Of a DNA stretch of 64,000 nucleotides, positions 1 to 9,316 are shown one piece after another (position 1 is the first letter of the stretch; each line of letters begins with the position of its first letter). The DNA comes from Eggerthella timonensis (GTDB lineage: Bacteria > Actinomycetota > Coriobacteriia > Coriobacteriales > Eggerthellaceae): assembly GCF_900184265.1 (NCBI RefSeq), contig NZ_FXXA01000002.1:2218539-2282538 (forward strand), given 5' to 3'. The notes beneath the pieces are model-generated. The model saw only the letters and a program-made list of their open reading frames with translations. It was not told the origin of the DNA and ran no database searches. Both the position numbers and the translations under genes were made by a program.

Positions 1-466
1 TGGGCTCGTCGGCCAGGATGACCGGCGCGTCCGTTGCCAGCGCGCGGGCGATGGCAACGCGCTGCTGCTGGCCGCCCGACAGTTTCAGCACGTTGCGGCG
101 CGCCTCCTCGTTCGTCAGGCCCAGCTCTTCCAGCAACGGGTAAGGAGACGAGCGCGTGATGAGGGCAACGTTCTCAGCCGGCGTGAGGTAGTCGATGAGG
201 TTGAAGCTTTGGAAGACGAACGCCACGTGGCTCTTGCGGTGCTCGGCGAGCCCCGTGTCGGCGATGTTCTCGCCGGCGAAGCGGATGGTGCCGCCGTCGG
301 GCGCGTCGAGCCCGCCCATGAGAGACAGCAGCGTCGTCTTGCCGCAACCGGACGGGCCGAGGATGGCGTAGAGCCTGCCCGCATCGAGCGTCAGCGACAC
401 GTCGCGCAGCACGGGCTGTGCGGAGCCGTAGGAGTAGCGTACGTTCTCGAGTTCCATGAGGTGCAT
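1..466 (-). CDS. ABC transporter ATP-binding protein, partial (C-terminus beyond window start)
   Basis: This is the ATPase of an FtsX/MacB-type exporter and is cut by the window edge after the Walker B region. The readable 155 residues include Walker A GPSGCGKT (about residue 38), the signature [15 protein letters not shown], and Walker B VILADEP. The ATG at 464-466 is chosen because AAAGGA precedes it by about 7 nt; a second in-frame ATG lies at 457. The stop of the upstream permease (479) sits beside this ribosome site, so the two genes are probably co-translated. It is the last visible gene of the minus-strand module RR, kinase, permease, ATPase. The substrate is unknown; similar modules export peptides or antimicrobials, which is inference. 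Confidence 0.93.
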   Translation of the reverse strand, partial: MHLMELENVRYSYGSAQPVLRDVSLTLDAGRLYAILGPSGCGKTTLLSLMGGLDAPDGGTIRFAGENIADTGLAEHRKSHVAFVFQSFNLIDYLTPAENVALITRSSPYPLLEELGLTNEEARRNVLKLSGGQQQRVAIARALATDAPVILADEP

Positions 467-478
467 GACTGGTCCTTT

Positions 479-1954
479 CTAGCTCATCTTCGTGAGTATC
501 TCTTTGGGCTTGAGGCGCAGCACCGGCAGCGCTGCTGCGGCCACCGAGCCCACGATGAGCACGCCGCCCGCCAAGTAGACGCCGACAAGCGCCGCAGGGT
601 CGATGACGACCTCGATCTTCGTCATATCGCGCTTCTGCTCGAACCTCGGCGCCATGGAGGAGGAGTCGGCCACGCTCGTGCCGTCAAAGTTCTTGGGGCC
701 CGCAGATCCCGATCCGCCTACGTCGCCCGCCTGCTCGGTGGCGTAGTCGAGCAGCTGCGCGGCCGCCGTCTGGGCCACGAGCCCGCTCGTGAAGTACGAG
801 GCACCGAACGCGAGCACGGCCACGAGGGAGATCTCCACGAGGTACTGCGCGACGATGGCCCGCTTGGTCACGCCGAGCGACAACAGCACGCCGCTCTCAT
901 GGATGCGCTCGCGCACCCGTCCGGCCAGCACGAGATAGAGGATGATCGCGCCGATGACCACCATGACCGCGATGAGCCCGGTCATGAGGCTGTCCATGTT
1001 CTCGAGCGGCTCGATGACGGAATCGACGTTGCCCGTGTCCACGTCAACCGTGAAGTCGGTGGGGTCGAGGCCGTCGAGGTTCTTCACTTCCTCGACGATG
1101 CGGTTCACCTCGGCGGGATCGTCCACGTGGAAGTCCACGCGCTCGTAGCTCTCGCCGCCCGTCTCGGGGCGCACGTGCTGGATGACCTCGAGCGAGGTGA
1201 ACACTGCGTTGTCGATGGACCAGTTGCTCATGACGGCGCTCGCCTTGGCGGTGGGCTCGTACAGCCCCACGATCTCGACGTCTATCTTCGTGTCTTCGGG
1301 ATCGATGCCGTTCATCTGCGCTTTCGTCTCGCTCTGCTGGAGAGTGAGCCTATCGCCCACCGCGAGGCCGTTCTTCTCGGCCAGCTCCTTGCTGATGAGC
1401 GCCTTGCCGGTTTCGCCGTGCTCGAGGTGCCGCCCGTCCACGAGTTTGAGAAAGCCCTGGGCGAAGTAAGAGTCGAAAGCGGTGTCGGTTGCGCCGAAGG
1501 CGGTTGAGGTCTTGTTCATGTCGCCCGACGAGGCCAGCATCGCGCCCAGCCCTCCGCCGTCCTCCGCGTCCGATTCGACGAGATCGAGATAGGCCCCCTG
1601 CTTCTTCATGAGCACGGTGGACTGATAGGATGCGTTGTAGCCCTTGATACCGTCCACGCTTCCCATGATGCGGTCGGCCAATTCCTTCGTGATGGGCTCG
1701 CCGCGATAGAACCCCTTCGAGCCGTTCGATCCCTGCTGGACCGACTCCCATTTGCTCGCGTCGCTCGTGTTCTGCTTGAGGGCGAACGACCCGCCCAGCG
1801 CCTCGCGCACGTTGAGCTGCGCGGTTTGCGCGGCCTGCTTGATGGCCAGCCCTGACAACGCCATCGTGGCGATGACGAGCAGCAGCAGGAACAGGATGAG
1901 CGTCTTGCCCCGCTTGCGCGTGAGGTACAGCAGGGCGCGTTTGCCAAGTCCCAT
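479..1954 (-). CDS. ABC transporter permease, FtsX/MacB type
   Basis: This 491-residue protein is the membrane partner of the ATPase that follows it. A first membrane helix lies at about residues 14-36 (KTLILFLLLLVIATMALSG). A large extracytoplasmic domain of about 280 residues follows, then three C-terminal helices at about 320-345, 365-390 and 455-480. This is the four-helix MacB/FtsX layout. The protein ends in LKPKEILTKM, a typical C-terminus of the family. AAAGGAG precedes the ATG. It lies 80 bp downstream of the histidine kinase gene on the same strand. Transport substrate cannot be told from sequence. Confidence 0.9.
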   Translation of the reverse strand: MGLGKRALLYLTRKRGKTLILFLLLLVIATMALSGLAIKQAAQTAQLNVREALGGSFALKQNTSDASKWESVQQGSNGSKGFYRGEPITKELADRIMGSVDGIKGYNASYQSTVLMKKQGAYLDLVESDAEDGGGLGAMLASSGDMNKTSTAFGATDTAFDSYFAQGFLKLVDGRHLEHGETGKALISKELAEKNGLAVGDRLTLQQSETKAQMNGIDPEDTKIDVEIVGLYEPTAKASAVMSNWSIDNAVFTSLEVIQHVRPETGGESYERVDFHVDDPAEVNRIVEEVKNLDGLDPTDFTVDVDTGNVDSVIEPLENMDSLMTGLIAVMVVIGAIILYLVLAGRVRERIHESGVLLSLGVTKRAIVAQYLVEISLVAVLAFGASYFTSGLVAQTAAAQLLDYATEQAGDVGGSGSAGPKNFDGTSVADSSSMAPRFEQKRDMTKIEVVIDPAALVGVYLAGGVLIVGSVAAAALPVLRLKPKEILTKMS

Positions 1955-2018
1955 GAAGACTCCTTTCCGTTCGGTGGAATTCCACTATCGGCCAGAAAGG
2001 CGAGGATCCGGTTGAGCG

Positions 2019-2040
2019 TCGGTTTAGATTCGGTTTAGAT
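2019..2040 (-). promoter_or_regulatory. perfect 11-bp tandem repeat, candidate response-regulator box
   Basis: TCGGTTTAGAT occurs twice back to back (2019-2029 and 2030-2040). OmpR/PhoB-family regulators bind direct repeats with an 11-bp period. The repeat overlaps the kinase stop codon and lies 65 bp upstream of the permease start. It is therefore placed to let the module's own regulator control permease and ATPase separately from the kinase. Binding is inference. Confidence 0.5.
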
Positions 2041-3270
2041 GCTGCGGCCCTTGGGGAAGCGCGCCCAGAACGTGACGCGGTCGTTCGCACTGTCGAGCGC
2101 GAAGCGGATGCCGTAGCGGTCGAACGCCGTCTTCGCGATGTAGAGACCGAGGCCGCTGCCGCCCGTTGCGCGGCTGCGCGAGGCTTCGGCGCGGAAAAAC
2201 GGTTCGAACGCGCGGGCCAGCTCGTCGTCGGAGAGTTCGATGCCCGTGTTCTCCACGACGAGCGTCCCGTCGGCGAGGCGGACGGACACCTGCGCGCCGG
2301 GCGGCGAGTACGTCACGGCGTTCCCGACGATGTTCGCCAGCGCCTTGGCCACGAGCGCGCGGTTCGCCCGGACGATGGCGTCGCCCTGCACGTCGGCGTC
2401 GAATGCGAGCCCCCGCTCGGCCGCCCGCGGCGCCCACGCGTCGACGGCCTCCTGCACGAGCGCGGTCGCCGAGACGTCCTCGCAGGCGCGGTCGATGTCG
2501 TCGGCCTCCATGCCGGCGACGAGCACGATCTCGCCGACGAGCCCTTCGAGGCGCTCGGCGGTCTCGAGCGCCACCGGCAGGTGCTTGTCGCGGTCGGCGA
2601 AGTCGCCGATACCGTACAGCATGCACTCGATCTGGGCCTTGAGGGCGCACAGGGGCGTCTTCAGCTCGTGGGACACGGCGGCGAAGAAGTCGCGGCGCTG
2701 CCGCTCGGCGCGCTTGGCATCGGCCACGTCGGCGACGAGCCGGTTGATGATGCGGCTCACGCCCCAGGCCACGAGCACGGCCGCGGCGAGGATGGCCGTG
2801 ACGACGGCGGGCAGCATGCTCCAGAACGCCGAAGGCAGCTCGCCGGCGGCGGGCAGGTTGGCCACGATGGTGAGGTAGCCGCTGTCCTGGTCGGCGAACC
2901 GCACGTTGGTCGACAGGGCGACGGCCGATTCGCTTCCCGCGTCCGGCTCGGTGCCGAAACGGGACGAGTCGTTGCCCACGACGAGCACGGCGGTTGCGTT
3001 GTTCTCGATGCAGAAGTCGTAGATGGGCTGGGCCGCATCGGCGTAGGGCGTTTCGGCGAGCTGCGCGCCGAGCGCGTCGAGGCGTTCGTGCACGCGCGAT
3101 GTGGCCACGTTCTCGTAGCTGGCGGGCAGCGCCACGGCCACGAGCGCGTAGATGAGCGCGCTCGTCAGCGCGAGCGCGGCGGCCACGGCCAGGAACACCT
3201 TGAGTCCGAGGCGGCGCCGTCGCCTGCTCTCGTCGCTATGCCGCCTACGCCTCTCCAAGCTTGTACCCAA
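2035..3270 (-). CDS. sensor histidine kinase
   Basis: This is a membrane histidine kinase of about 411 residues, partner of the response regulator that overlaps its start. TM1 lies at about residues 23-45. An extracytoplasmic sensor follows to about 150, and TM2 lies at about 152-172. The H-box is FFAAVSHELKTPLCALKAQ and the N-box ALANIVGNAVTYSP. The F/G2 segment is FEPFFRAEASRSRATGGSG followed by LGLYIAK. The G1 box is degenerate (VENTGIE), as in many kinases of this group. The start is uncertain: the longest frame uses TTG at 3268-3270 inside the upstream gene and no clear ribosome site was seen. The stimulus is unknown; the linked ABC exporter suggests an envelope stress or peptide signal. 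Confidence 0.88.
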   Translation of the reverse strand: MGTSLERRRRHSDESRRRRRLGLKVFLAVAAALALTSALIYALVAVALPASYENVATSRVHERLDALGAQLAETPYADAAQPIYDFCIENNATAVLVVGNDSSRFGTEPDAGSESAVALSTNVRFADQDSGYLTIVANLPAAGELPSAFWSMLPAVVTAILAAAVLVAWGVSRIINRLVADVADAKRAERQRRDFFAAVSHELKTPLCALKAQIECMLYGIGDFADRDKHLPVALETAERLEGLVGEIVLVAGMEADDIDRACEDVSATALVQEAVDAWAPRAAERGLAFDADVQGDAIVRANRALVAKALANIVGNAVTYSPPGAQVSVRLADGTLVVENTGIELSDDELARAFEPFFRAEASRSRATGGSGLGLYIAKTAFDRYGIRFALDSANDRVTFWARFPKGRSI

Positions 3271-3916
3271 TCCCCCGAACGGTGGCCACGAGGCCGGCGC
3301 CGAGCTTCTTGCGGATGTTCATGACGTGGATGTTGACGATCTTCGGATCGCTGGCGAACTCGTAGTGCCACACGAGGGAGAGCAGCTCGTCGCGCGTGAA
3401 CACCCGGCCGGGATGGGCGAGCAGCAGCTCGAGCACGTCGAATTCGGTGCGGGTAAGCTCCACGGGAGTTCCGCCGCGGCTCGCCGTGCGGCCGGCGGGG
3501 TCGAGCGCTACGTCGCCGCAGCGCAGCAGTCCGTCGGCGCCGTCGGCCGGAGCGTGCGCGGCCCGGCGCAGCAGGGCCTCGGCGCGCCGCAGGACCACCT
3601 TCACGGAGAACGGCTTCGTCACGTAGTCGTCGGCAAGAAGCTCGAAGCCGCGCAGCTCGTCGGACTCGGCACCGAGCGCCGTGAGCATCATGACGGGGAC
3701 GTCGGATTCCTGCCGTATGAGCTCGCACACGGCGAAGCCGTCGATCTTCGGCAGCATGAGGTCGAGCACGACGAGGTCGCAAGGCCGCGCGCGGAACGCC
3801 GCGATGCCCTCCATCCCGTCGGCGGCGAGCGCCACGTCGTGGCCCGCGCTCTTGAACACCTCGGCGAGCACGGTGCGGATGGCTGGTTCGTCTTCGATGA
3901 TCAGCATGTGGGCCAT
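3245..3916 (-). CDS. OmpR/PhoB-family response regulator
   Basis: This 223-residue regulator has a receiver domain with acidic residues IIEDE at 6-10, phospho-acceptor Asp52 in VVLDLMLP, Thr79 and Lys101 (VTKPF). A winged-helix DNA-binding domain occupies about 125-222 and ends in TVRGIGYKL, the usual OmpR-type ending. It is the first gene of the minus-strand module and overlaps the kinase by 26 bp, so the pair is translationally coupled. It faces the divergent response regulator at 4100 across about 180 bp. The likely target is the 11-bp tandem repeat ahead of the permease. Confidence 0.95.
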   Translation of the reverse strand: MAHMLIIEDEPAIRTVLAEVFKSAGHDVALAADGMEGIAAFRARPCDLVVLDLMLPKIDGFAVCELIRQESDVPVMMLTALGAESDELRGFELLADDYVTKPFSVKVVLRRAEALLRRAAHAPADGADGLLRCGDVALDPAGRTASRGGTPVELTRTEFDVLELLLAHPGRVFTRDELLSLVWHYEFASDPKIVNIHVMNIRKKLGAGLVATVRGIGYKLGEA

Positions 3917-4045
3917 GGGGCACCTCCTGCGCGCATGGTATCACAGCCCCTCGCTGCTGCGCCCGAACGACACAGGTTCTGCGAACGGCTCGCCGGATCC
4001 GCGCGAAACCCCCGTCCCGCGAGGGCGGTCGGCGTCGCTCCTTGC

Positions 4046-4077
4046 TACAATGGAGGCGTTCCCCGCCCGATGCGGGG
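4046..4077 (+). promoter_or_regulatory. possible -10 element and leader hairpin ahead of the second two-component module
   Basis: TACAAT at 4046-4051 resembles a sigma-A -10 box. No good -35 was found 16-18 bp upstream. It is followed by a small hairpin with arms CCCCGC and GCGGGG at about 4061-4077. Together they lie within 55 bp of the ATG at 4100. The 3917-4099 gap holds nothing else recognisable. Confidence 0.35.
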
Positions 4078-4099
4078 CCGAAGCGAGGGAAGGGGAGCG

Positions 4100-4795
4100 A
4101 TGCCGAGCGTACTCATAGTCGACGACGACGCGGATCTGTCAGCCATCGTGGCGCGCTACCTCGAAAGCGAGGGGTTCGCGGTCGTGCGCGCCGCGAGCGC
4201 CGAGGAGGCCTACGACGTGCTGGGCGCCCGTCCGTTCGACCTCGTGCTGCTCGACATCAACCTGCCGGGCGACGACGGCTTCGCGGCGTGCGAGGCCCTT
4301 CGGCGCGCGAGCGACGTGCCCATCGTGTTCGCGTCGGCGCGCACGAGCGAGACGGACCGCATCGTCGGGCTCGACACGGGCGGCGACGACTACCTGCCCA
4401 AGCCCTACTCTCTGCGCGAGCTGCTCGCGCACGTGAACGCGCTGCTCAGGCGCTCTCGGGGTCGCTCCGGCGGCGCGGGACGGCCGCTCGTCGCGGGGCC
4501 GTTCGCCCTCGACGAAGCCGCCGGGACGCTCGCGAAGGACGGCGTCGTCGCGGCGCTGTCGCCCAAGGAGTTCGCGCTCGCCCGCTTCCTGATCGCGCAC
4601 GAGGGCGAGGTGGTGTCGAAGGAGCGCCTGCTGGCCGAGGTATGGGGCGCGTTCTCGGAGGTGGAGCCGCAGACGGTGTCGGTGCACATGAGCTGGCTGC
4701 GCGCGAAGGTGGAAGACGATCCTTCCCGCCCGGCCCATTTCAAGACCGTGCGGGGGAGGGGCTACCGCTTCGACGCCGAGGGCGGCGCGTCGTGA
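4100..4795 (+). CDS. OmpR-family response regulator (second module)
   Basis: This 231-residue regulator has a receiver domain with IVDDD at 6-10, phospho-acceptor Asp52 (LLDINLP), Ser79 in place of the usual Thr, and Lys101 (YLPKPYS). The C-terminal winged helix ends in KTVRGRGYRF. The ATG at 4100 is preceded by GGGGAGCG and begins directly with MPSVLIVDDD; a longer frame upstream has no homologous content. It overlaps the kinase by GTGA. Its likely target is the CTTAA direct repeat ahead of the ABC genes at 6034. Confidence 0.95.
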   Translation: MPSVLIVDDDADLSAIVARYLESEGFAVVRAASAEEAYDVLGARPFDLVLLDINLPGDDGFAACEALRRASDVPIVFASARTSETDRIVGLDTGGDDYLPKPYSLRELLAHVNALLRRSRGRSGGAGRPLVAGPFALDEAAGTLAKDGVVAALSPKEFALARFLIAHEGEVVSKERLLAEVWGAFSEVEPQTVSVHMSWLRAKVEDDPSRPAHFKTVRGRGYRFDAEGGAS

Positions 4796-5970
4796 CGGCG
4801 ACTTCGCGCGAGGGCGCGCGCATCGCGCGACGGCTTGTCGGCATCGCCGCCGCCGCGACGCTCGCCCTCGCCCTGACGGCGCTCGCGGCCACGGCCCTGC
4901 TCGCGGGCGACGGGCCGGCCGCCGAGATGCGGGCGCAGACCGTGGAGCTGAACGCGGCCCGCGCCGAGCTGCCCGAAGGCGCGGACGCGGAGGCCGCCGA
5001 CGCCGCGCTCTCGCGCGCGCAGGATGCGCTGCGAGCGGCCGCCGACGCGCGCGGCGGCCTCCCCGTCGCGCTCGTCTGGGCGCTCGCCGCGCTCGGCGCG
5101 GCATTCGCATGGGGCGTCGTCGCCTACCTTTACGTCGGCGTCGTGCGTCCCTTCATGCGGTTGGAGGCGTTCGCGCAGGACGTGGCGACGGGCAACCTCG
5201 ACGCCCCGCTCGCCTATGAGCGCAGCAACCCGTTCGGCCGATTCACCTGGGCGTTCGACAATATGCGTGTGGAGATCAAACGCGCCCGCGCCGCCGAGGC
5301 CGAGGCTGTGGAGCGGGGCAAGACGGCCGTCGCCGCGCTGTCGCACGACATAAAGACGCCCATCGCGTCCATCCGCGCCTACTCCGAGGCGCTCGAGCTG
5401 GGCCTCGCGCGCACGCAAGCGGAGCGCGAGGGCTACGCGCGCACCATCGCGCGCAAGTGCGACGAGGTGACGTCGCTCACCGACGACCTGTTCCTCCACG
5501 CGCTTGCCGACCTCGACCGCATCCAGGTGCGCTGCGAGGAAGCGCCCATCGCCCGCGTCGTGGCTCGGGCGGTCGCGGACTTCGACGCGGGCGGCAGAGT
5601 GACGCTCGGGCGCCTCGACGAGGCGCAGGCGAGCTGCGACCCGAAGCGCCTCGAGCAGGCGATCGGGAACCTGTTGGCGAACGCCGCCAAGTACGCGCCC
5701 GGCGCGGACGTGGAGGTGGAGGGCGTCCTCGACACCGCCGCGCGCGCCTATCGCGTGCGCGTGCGCGACCGCGGCCCCGGCATCCCGCCCGAGGACCTGC
5801 CGTTCGTCACCGACCGTTTCTACCGCGGCTCGAACGCCGGCGATGCGCCGGGCGCGGGCCTCGGGCTGTTCATCGTGCGCTACCTGGTTGAGCAGATGGG
5901 AGGCGGCTTAAGCCTCGAGAACGCCGAGCCCGGCCTCGCCGCCATCCTCGAATTCCCCCTCGCATCTTAA
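4792..5970 (+). CDS. sensor histidine kinase, HAMP-containing
   Basis: The protein has 392 residues and a GTG start overlapping the regulator stop (GTGA). TM1 is at about 16-40 and a short extracytoplasmic loop of about 50 residues follows, rich in Ala and Glu. TM2 is at about 95-115, then a HAMP-like linker. The H-box is ALSHDIKTPIASIRAYSEAL (about 180). The N-box is AIGNLLANAAKYAP, G1 is VRDRGPGIPP, and G2 is GAGLGLFIVRYLVEQMGG. The short external loop suggests signal sensing in the membrane or through the permease, as in Bce-type kinases; this is inference. All catalytic boxes are present. Confidence 0.93.
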   Translation: MTATSREGARIARRLVGIAAAATLALALTALAATALLAGDGPAAEMRAQTVELNAARAELPEGADAEAADAALSRAQDALRAAADARGGLPVALVWALAALGAAFAWGVVAYLYVGVVRPFMRLEAFAQDVATGNLDAPLAYERSNPFGRFTWAFDNMRVEIKRARAAEAEAVERGKTAVAALSHDIKTPIASIRAYSEALELGLARTQAEREGYARTIARKCDEVTSLTDDLFLHALADLDRIQVRCEEAPIARVVARAVADFDAGGRVTLGRLDEAQASCDPKRLEQAIGNLLANAAKYAPGADVEVEGVLDTAARAYRVRVRDRGPGIPPEDLPFVTDRFYRGSNAGDAPGAGLGLFIVRYLVEQMGGGLSLENAEPGLAAILEFPLAS

Positions 5971-5981
5971 GGACGCCTTAA
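5966..5981 (+). promoter_or_regulatory. CTTAA direct repeat with 11-bp period, candidate response-regulator site
   Basis: CTTAA occurs at 5966-5970 and 5977-5981, giving an 11-bp period like the repeat at 2019-2040 but with a different sequence. It overlaps the kinase stop codon and lies 53 bp before the ABC ATPase ATG. Its position mirrors the repeat in the neighbouring module. Binding by the regulator at 4100 is inference. Confidence 0.45.
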
Positions 5982-6033
5982 TGTTCGCGCGGCTACGATG
6001 CCTTCCAACGAATAGGCGAGACGAGAGGGCATC

Positions 6034-6807
6034 ATGAAGAATCCCATCATCCAAACCGAGCGGCTGTGCAAGAGCTACGCGGCCGACGGAGTGCAGACCC
6101 ACGTGCTGAGCAACGTCGACCTGACGCTCTACGAAGGCGATTTCACCGCCATCATGGGGCCGTCGGGCTCCGGCAAGTCCACGCTTCTGTACTGCCTTTC
6201 CGGCATGGACGCCCCGACGGCCGGCGACGTGCGCTATCGAGGCTCGTCCATCACCGGCTTGCGCGAGCGCGACATGGCCGAGCTGCGCGCGCAGCGCTTC
6301 GGGTTCGTGTTCCAGCAGGCTCACCTTGTGTCGAACCTCACGCTGTTCGAGAACGTGGCCGTACCCGGCTACCTGAAGGCCGGCCGCTCGGCTGCCGACA
6401 CGCGCGCGGTCGCGCAGGCGTTCGTCGAGCGCATGGGGCTCGATGCCGACGCGCATCATCTTCCCAGCCAGGCCTCCGGCGGCCAGCAGCAGCGCTGCGC
6501 CGTGGCGCGCAGCGTGGTGAACGATCCCGACATCGTGTTCGCCGACGAGCCCACCGGCGCGCTCAACCGTGCCAACACGCTCGAGGTGCTCTCGCTGCTT
6601 TGCGAGCTGAACGGCAGCGGCCAGTCGATCTGCATGGTCACGCATGACGTGCTGTGCGCCCTGCGTGCGAACCGCGTGCTGTACCTGGAGGACGGCTCGA
6701 TCAAAGGCGAGCTCGAGCTGCCGGCCTTCCGCGGCGACGGCGGCGGCGCCTACCTCAAGGCCCGCGACGCCCAGGTGAACGCCTGGCTGTCGTCGTTGGC
6801 TTGGTAG
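6034..6807 (+). CDS. ABC transporter ATP-binding protein (second module)
   Basis: This 257-residue ATPase has Walker A GPSGSGKST (about residue 43), the Q-loop VFQQAHLV, and Walker B DIVFADEPTGALN followed by the H-loop region MVTHD. The signature reads ASGGQQQRCAVARS, so the first residue of the usual LSGGQ is Ala. A C-terminal tail (GELELPAFRGDGGG onward) extends past the core fold. It is followed after 10 bp by its permease. The export substrate is unknown; the linked kinase and regulator suggest induction by that substrate. Confidence 0.94.
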   Translation: MKNPIIQTERLCKSYAADGVQTHVLSNVDLTLYEGDFTAIMGPSGSGKSTLLYCLSGMDAPTAGDVRYRGSSITGLRERDMAELRAQRFGFVFQQAHLVSNLTLFENVAVPGYLKAGRSAADTRAVAQAFVERMGLDADAHHLPSQASGGQQQRCAVARSVVNDPDIVFADEPTGALNRANTLEVLSLLCELNGSGQSICMVTHDVLCALRANRVLYLEDGSIKGELELPAFRGDGGGAYLKARDAQVNAWLSSLAW

Positions 6808-6817
6808 GGGGTGCGAG

Positions 6818-9259
6818 ATGGCGCTCATGCGAACGCTCGTCGCGGCCGGCCTCAAACGGGGGAAGGGCTCGTTCGCGGGCATCTTCCTGCTCATGGCCCT
6901 CACCGCCGCCGCGCTCACCTTCACCGTGAGCATGTACGCGGACTTGAACGCCCGCGAGGAGGCCGCGCTTGCCGAGATCGGGGCGGGCGACGTGTATGCC
7001 GTCGATATGGCGACGAACCTCACTGACGAGGTGGCCGCCGAGGTGGAGGCGCTGTCCGAGGTAAGCGAGGCACGGTTGAACGGCGCCCTCTCCGTTCCCG
7101 TGAGGTTCTACGATGCGGGCGGCGAGGCCGTGGACAAGAACCCCACCTCGGGTACCGCGCTTGTGGCTTGGGGCGACGCCCTCGGCTTCCGCCTGTTCTC
7201 CGACGACGGGACGCGTCTCGTCGTCGGGGCTTTCGAGCCGGGCCCCGACGAGGTCTACGTGCCGGCGTCGCTCAAGGTCGCTCCTGGCGTTCAGGTAGGC
7301 GACGAGCTGGAAGTGCTGGTGGGCGACGAGGCGCGTCGCTTCACCATCGCGGGCTTCTTCGAGGATCCTCAGCTTGGCACGCCGTTTCTGGAGATGAAAC
7401 GCTACGTGGTGGCGCAGGGAGCCTACGACGAGGTGGGCTCGCTCGTCGACGCGACCGTCGCGCAGGGCGGCGAACCGGCCGACGTTCTTTCTTCCTCGTC
7501 GAAGATGTCGGCGTATCGCATGGCCGAGATCAACGTGCGCTTGTCGGACGAGGCCCGCGCGTCGGGCACGACCTCGACCGACCTCGCCCGGCTCATCGCG
7601 GATGAGGTGGCCTGGGCGAACACGGCAACGGGCATGTTCGCCGCCGACACGCTTGCCGGCTATGCGATGATGGTCGTGGTCATCGGCGGCGCCGTCCTGG
7701 GCGTGTTCGCGCTGCTGCTGTTCGTGATAGCGCTCGTCATCTGCACGCACGCCATCGCGACGTCCATCGAGGAGGATTACGCGGATTACGGCACGCTCAA
7801 GGCCCTCGGCTTGTCGAACCGCTCGCTGCGCGGCATGCTGGGCGTGGAGTACGTGGGCGTGAGCCTTCTGGGACTCGCGGCCGGCCTCGGGTTGGGCTGG
7901 GCGCTCGTGCCTCCCGTCCTGCCGTTCTTCGCGCAATTCACCGGCGTGCTGGCGACGAACGCAGCGCCTCCTGCGGCGGCGCTGCTCCTTTTGGCAGCGC
8001 TGCTGGCGCTGGTCGCGGCCGTCGTCGTATGCAAGACGCACAAGCTCTCGCGCATCTCGCCGCTCGTCGCTTTCCGTGGCGGCGCGGTCGACGTGACGTT
8101 CCGCAGCCGGGCTGCCCGCCCGTTGGGCGGTTCCCATCTCGGTTTGGGGTTGGCCGTGCGCGCTATCGTATCGGCGAAGCGCCGCTACGTGGGGCTTGCG
8201 GGATGTGCGCTGGTCATGTGTGCATTCATCGTGCTCGTGTTCGGCATAGGCGGCGCGCTCGGCGGCCCGAATGCGGCGAAGGAGGCTTTCGGCATGTGGA
8301 CGAGCGACGTGTCGGCCACCCTCGTCTCGCCCGACGCGAGCTTCGACGAAGTGGAGCGGGTCATCGAAGAGGTCAGCCCCATAGAGAAGTCGTGGAAGGA
8401 GTCGTTCGCCATGGTGAGCTTCGGGGGCGAGAGCCACTCGTTCGCGGGCTTGAGCGACCTTTCGCTGGTGACGGGTGTGGTGGCAGGGCGTCTGCCGATT
8501 CACGACAACGAGGCGCTCATCGGCGGAAACCTTGCGAAGTCGATGGGTCTTGGCATTGGAGACGAGCTGGCTGTCGACGGGGCGGACGGCGAGGAGCGCC
8601 GCTTCGTGGTGTGCGGGCTGCTCTCCGCCATGTTCAATGCCGGCTACGGCACCATCCTCACCTACGACGGGGTGTGCGACCTGGCCGGAAAAGGCGCGGA
8701 CGTCGCCGAGACGGCGCGGCAGTACGTCCTGGCCGATCCGCAGAAGGCCGACGAGGCGCGTGCGGCCATCGAGGCGCGCTTCGGCGATGCGGTGGACGCG
8801 CGGCCTGCCGGCATGTTCAGCGATACCGAGGGCATGATCGGCCTTATCCAACAGCTGTTCACCATCATGGGCTTCGCCATGGCGACGGTCGCCGCGACGC
8901 TCGTGTTCCTCGCCGTGTCGCTCATTATCGGGCGCATGTTCACGGCCGAGCGTCACGACTTGGGCGTGTACCGCGCGCTCGGGTTCACGACGCGCGCGCT
9001 TCGCGTGCAGTTCGCCCTGCGCTTCTTCCTCGTGGCGCTCGCGGGCTGCACGGCGGGCGCAACGCTGGCGGCGCTCGGCGGCAGCTGGCTCATGGGGCAG
9101 CTGTTCGGCCTCTTCGGCGTTTCGCGCTTCGCCATCGATACGAATCCGCTCATGGTAGGCGGCCTCACGCTGGGCCTTTCGACGCTGTTCCTGATCGCCG
9201 CCTACGTGAGCGCCCGCAAGGTGAAGCGCGTGGACGTGCGCGAGCTGGTGGCGGAATGA
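6818..9259 (+). CDS. ABC transporter permease with two FtsX domains
   Basis: The protein has 813 residues. TM1 is at about 20-42, then an extracytoplasmic domain to about 275. Three helices follow at about 280-310, 340-365 and 385-405. A second half has a helix at about 455-480, a second external domain, and three C-terminal helices at about 685-715, 735-760 and 780-800. It ends in KVKRVDVRELVAE. This is the duplicated FtsX layout found in LolE-like and large Bce/Yxd-type permeases. It contrasts with the single-unit permease of the adjacent module, so the two modules are not recent duplicates. Confidence 0.92.
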   Translation: MALMRTLVAAGLKRGKGSFAGIFLLMALTAAALTFTVSMYADLNAREEAALAEIGAGDVYAVDMATNLTDEVAAEVEALSEVSEARLNGALSVPVRFYDAGGEAVDKNPTSGTALVAWGDALGFRLFSDDGTRLVVGAFEPGPDEVYVPASLKVAPGVQVGDELEVLVGDEARRFTIAGFFEDPQLGTPFLEMKRYVVAQGAYDEVGSLVDATVAQGGEPADVLSSSSKMSAYRMAEINVRLSDEARASGTTSTDLARLIADEVAWANTATGMFAADTLAGYAMMVVVIGGAVLGVFALLLFVIALVICTHAIATSIEEDYADYGTLKALGLSNRSLRGMLGVEYVGVSLLGLAAGLGLGWALVPPVLPFFAQFTGVLATNAAPPAAALLLLAALLALVAAVVVCKTHKLSRISPLVAFRGGAVDVTFRSRAARPLGGSHLGLGLAVRAIVSAKRRYVGLAGCALVMCAFIVLVFGIGGALGGPNAAKEAFGMWTSDVSATLVSPDASFDEVERVIEEVSPIEKSWKESFAMVSFGGESHSFAGLSDLSLVTGVVAGRLPIHDNEALIGGNLAKSMGLGIGDELAVDGADGEERRFVVCGLLSAMFNAGYGTILTYDGVCDLAGKGADVAETARQYVLADPQKADEARAAIEARFGDAVDARPAGMFSDTEGMIGLIQQLFTIMGFAMATVAATLVFLAVSLIIGRMFTAERHDLGVYRALGFTTRALRVQFALRFFLVALAGCTAGATLAALGGSWLMGQLFGLFGVSRFAIDTNPLMVGGLTLGLSTLFLIAAYVSARKVKRVDVRELVAE

Positions 9260-9316
9260 CGCGGGGTGCCTCCGGGGTGCTATACTGCGCTGGTACCGTT
9301 CTGGAAGGAGTGCGCC

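Noticed and set aside
209-1507. 432-codon plus-strand frame
   Set aside because: It is antisense to the first ABC ATPase and permease and has no recognisable content.
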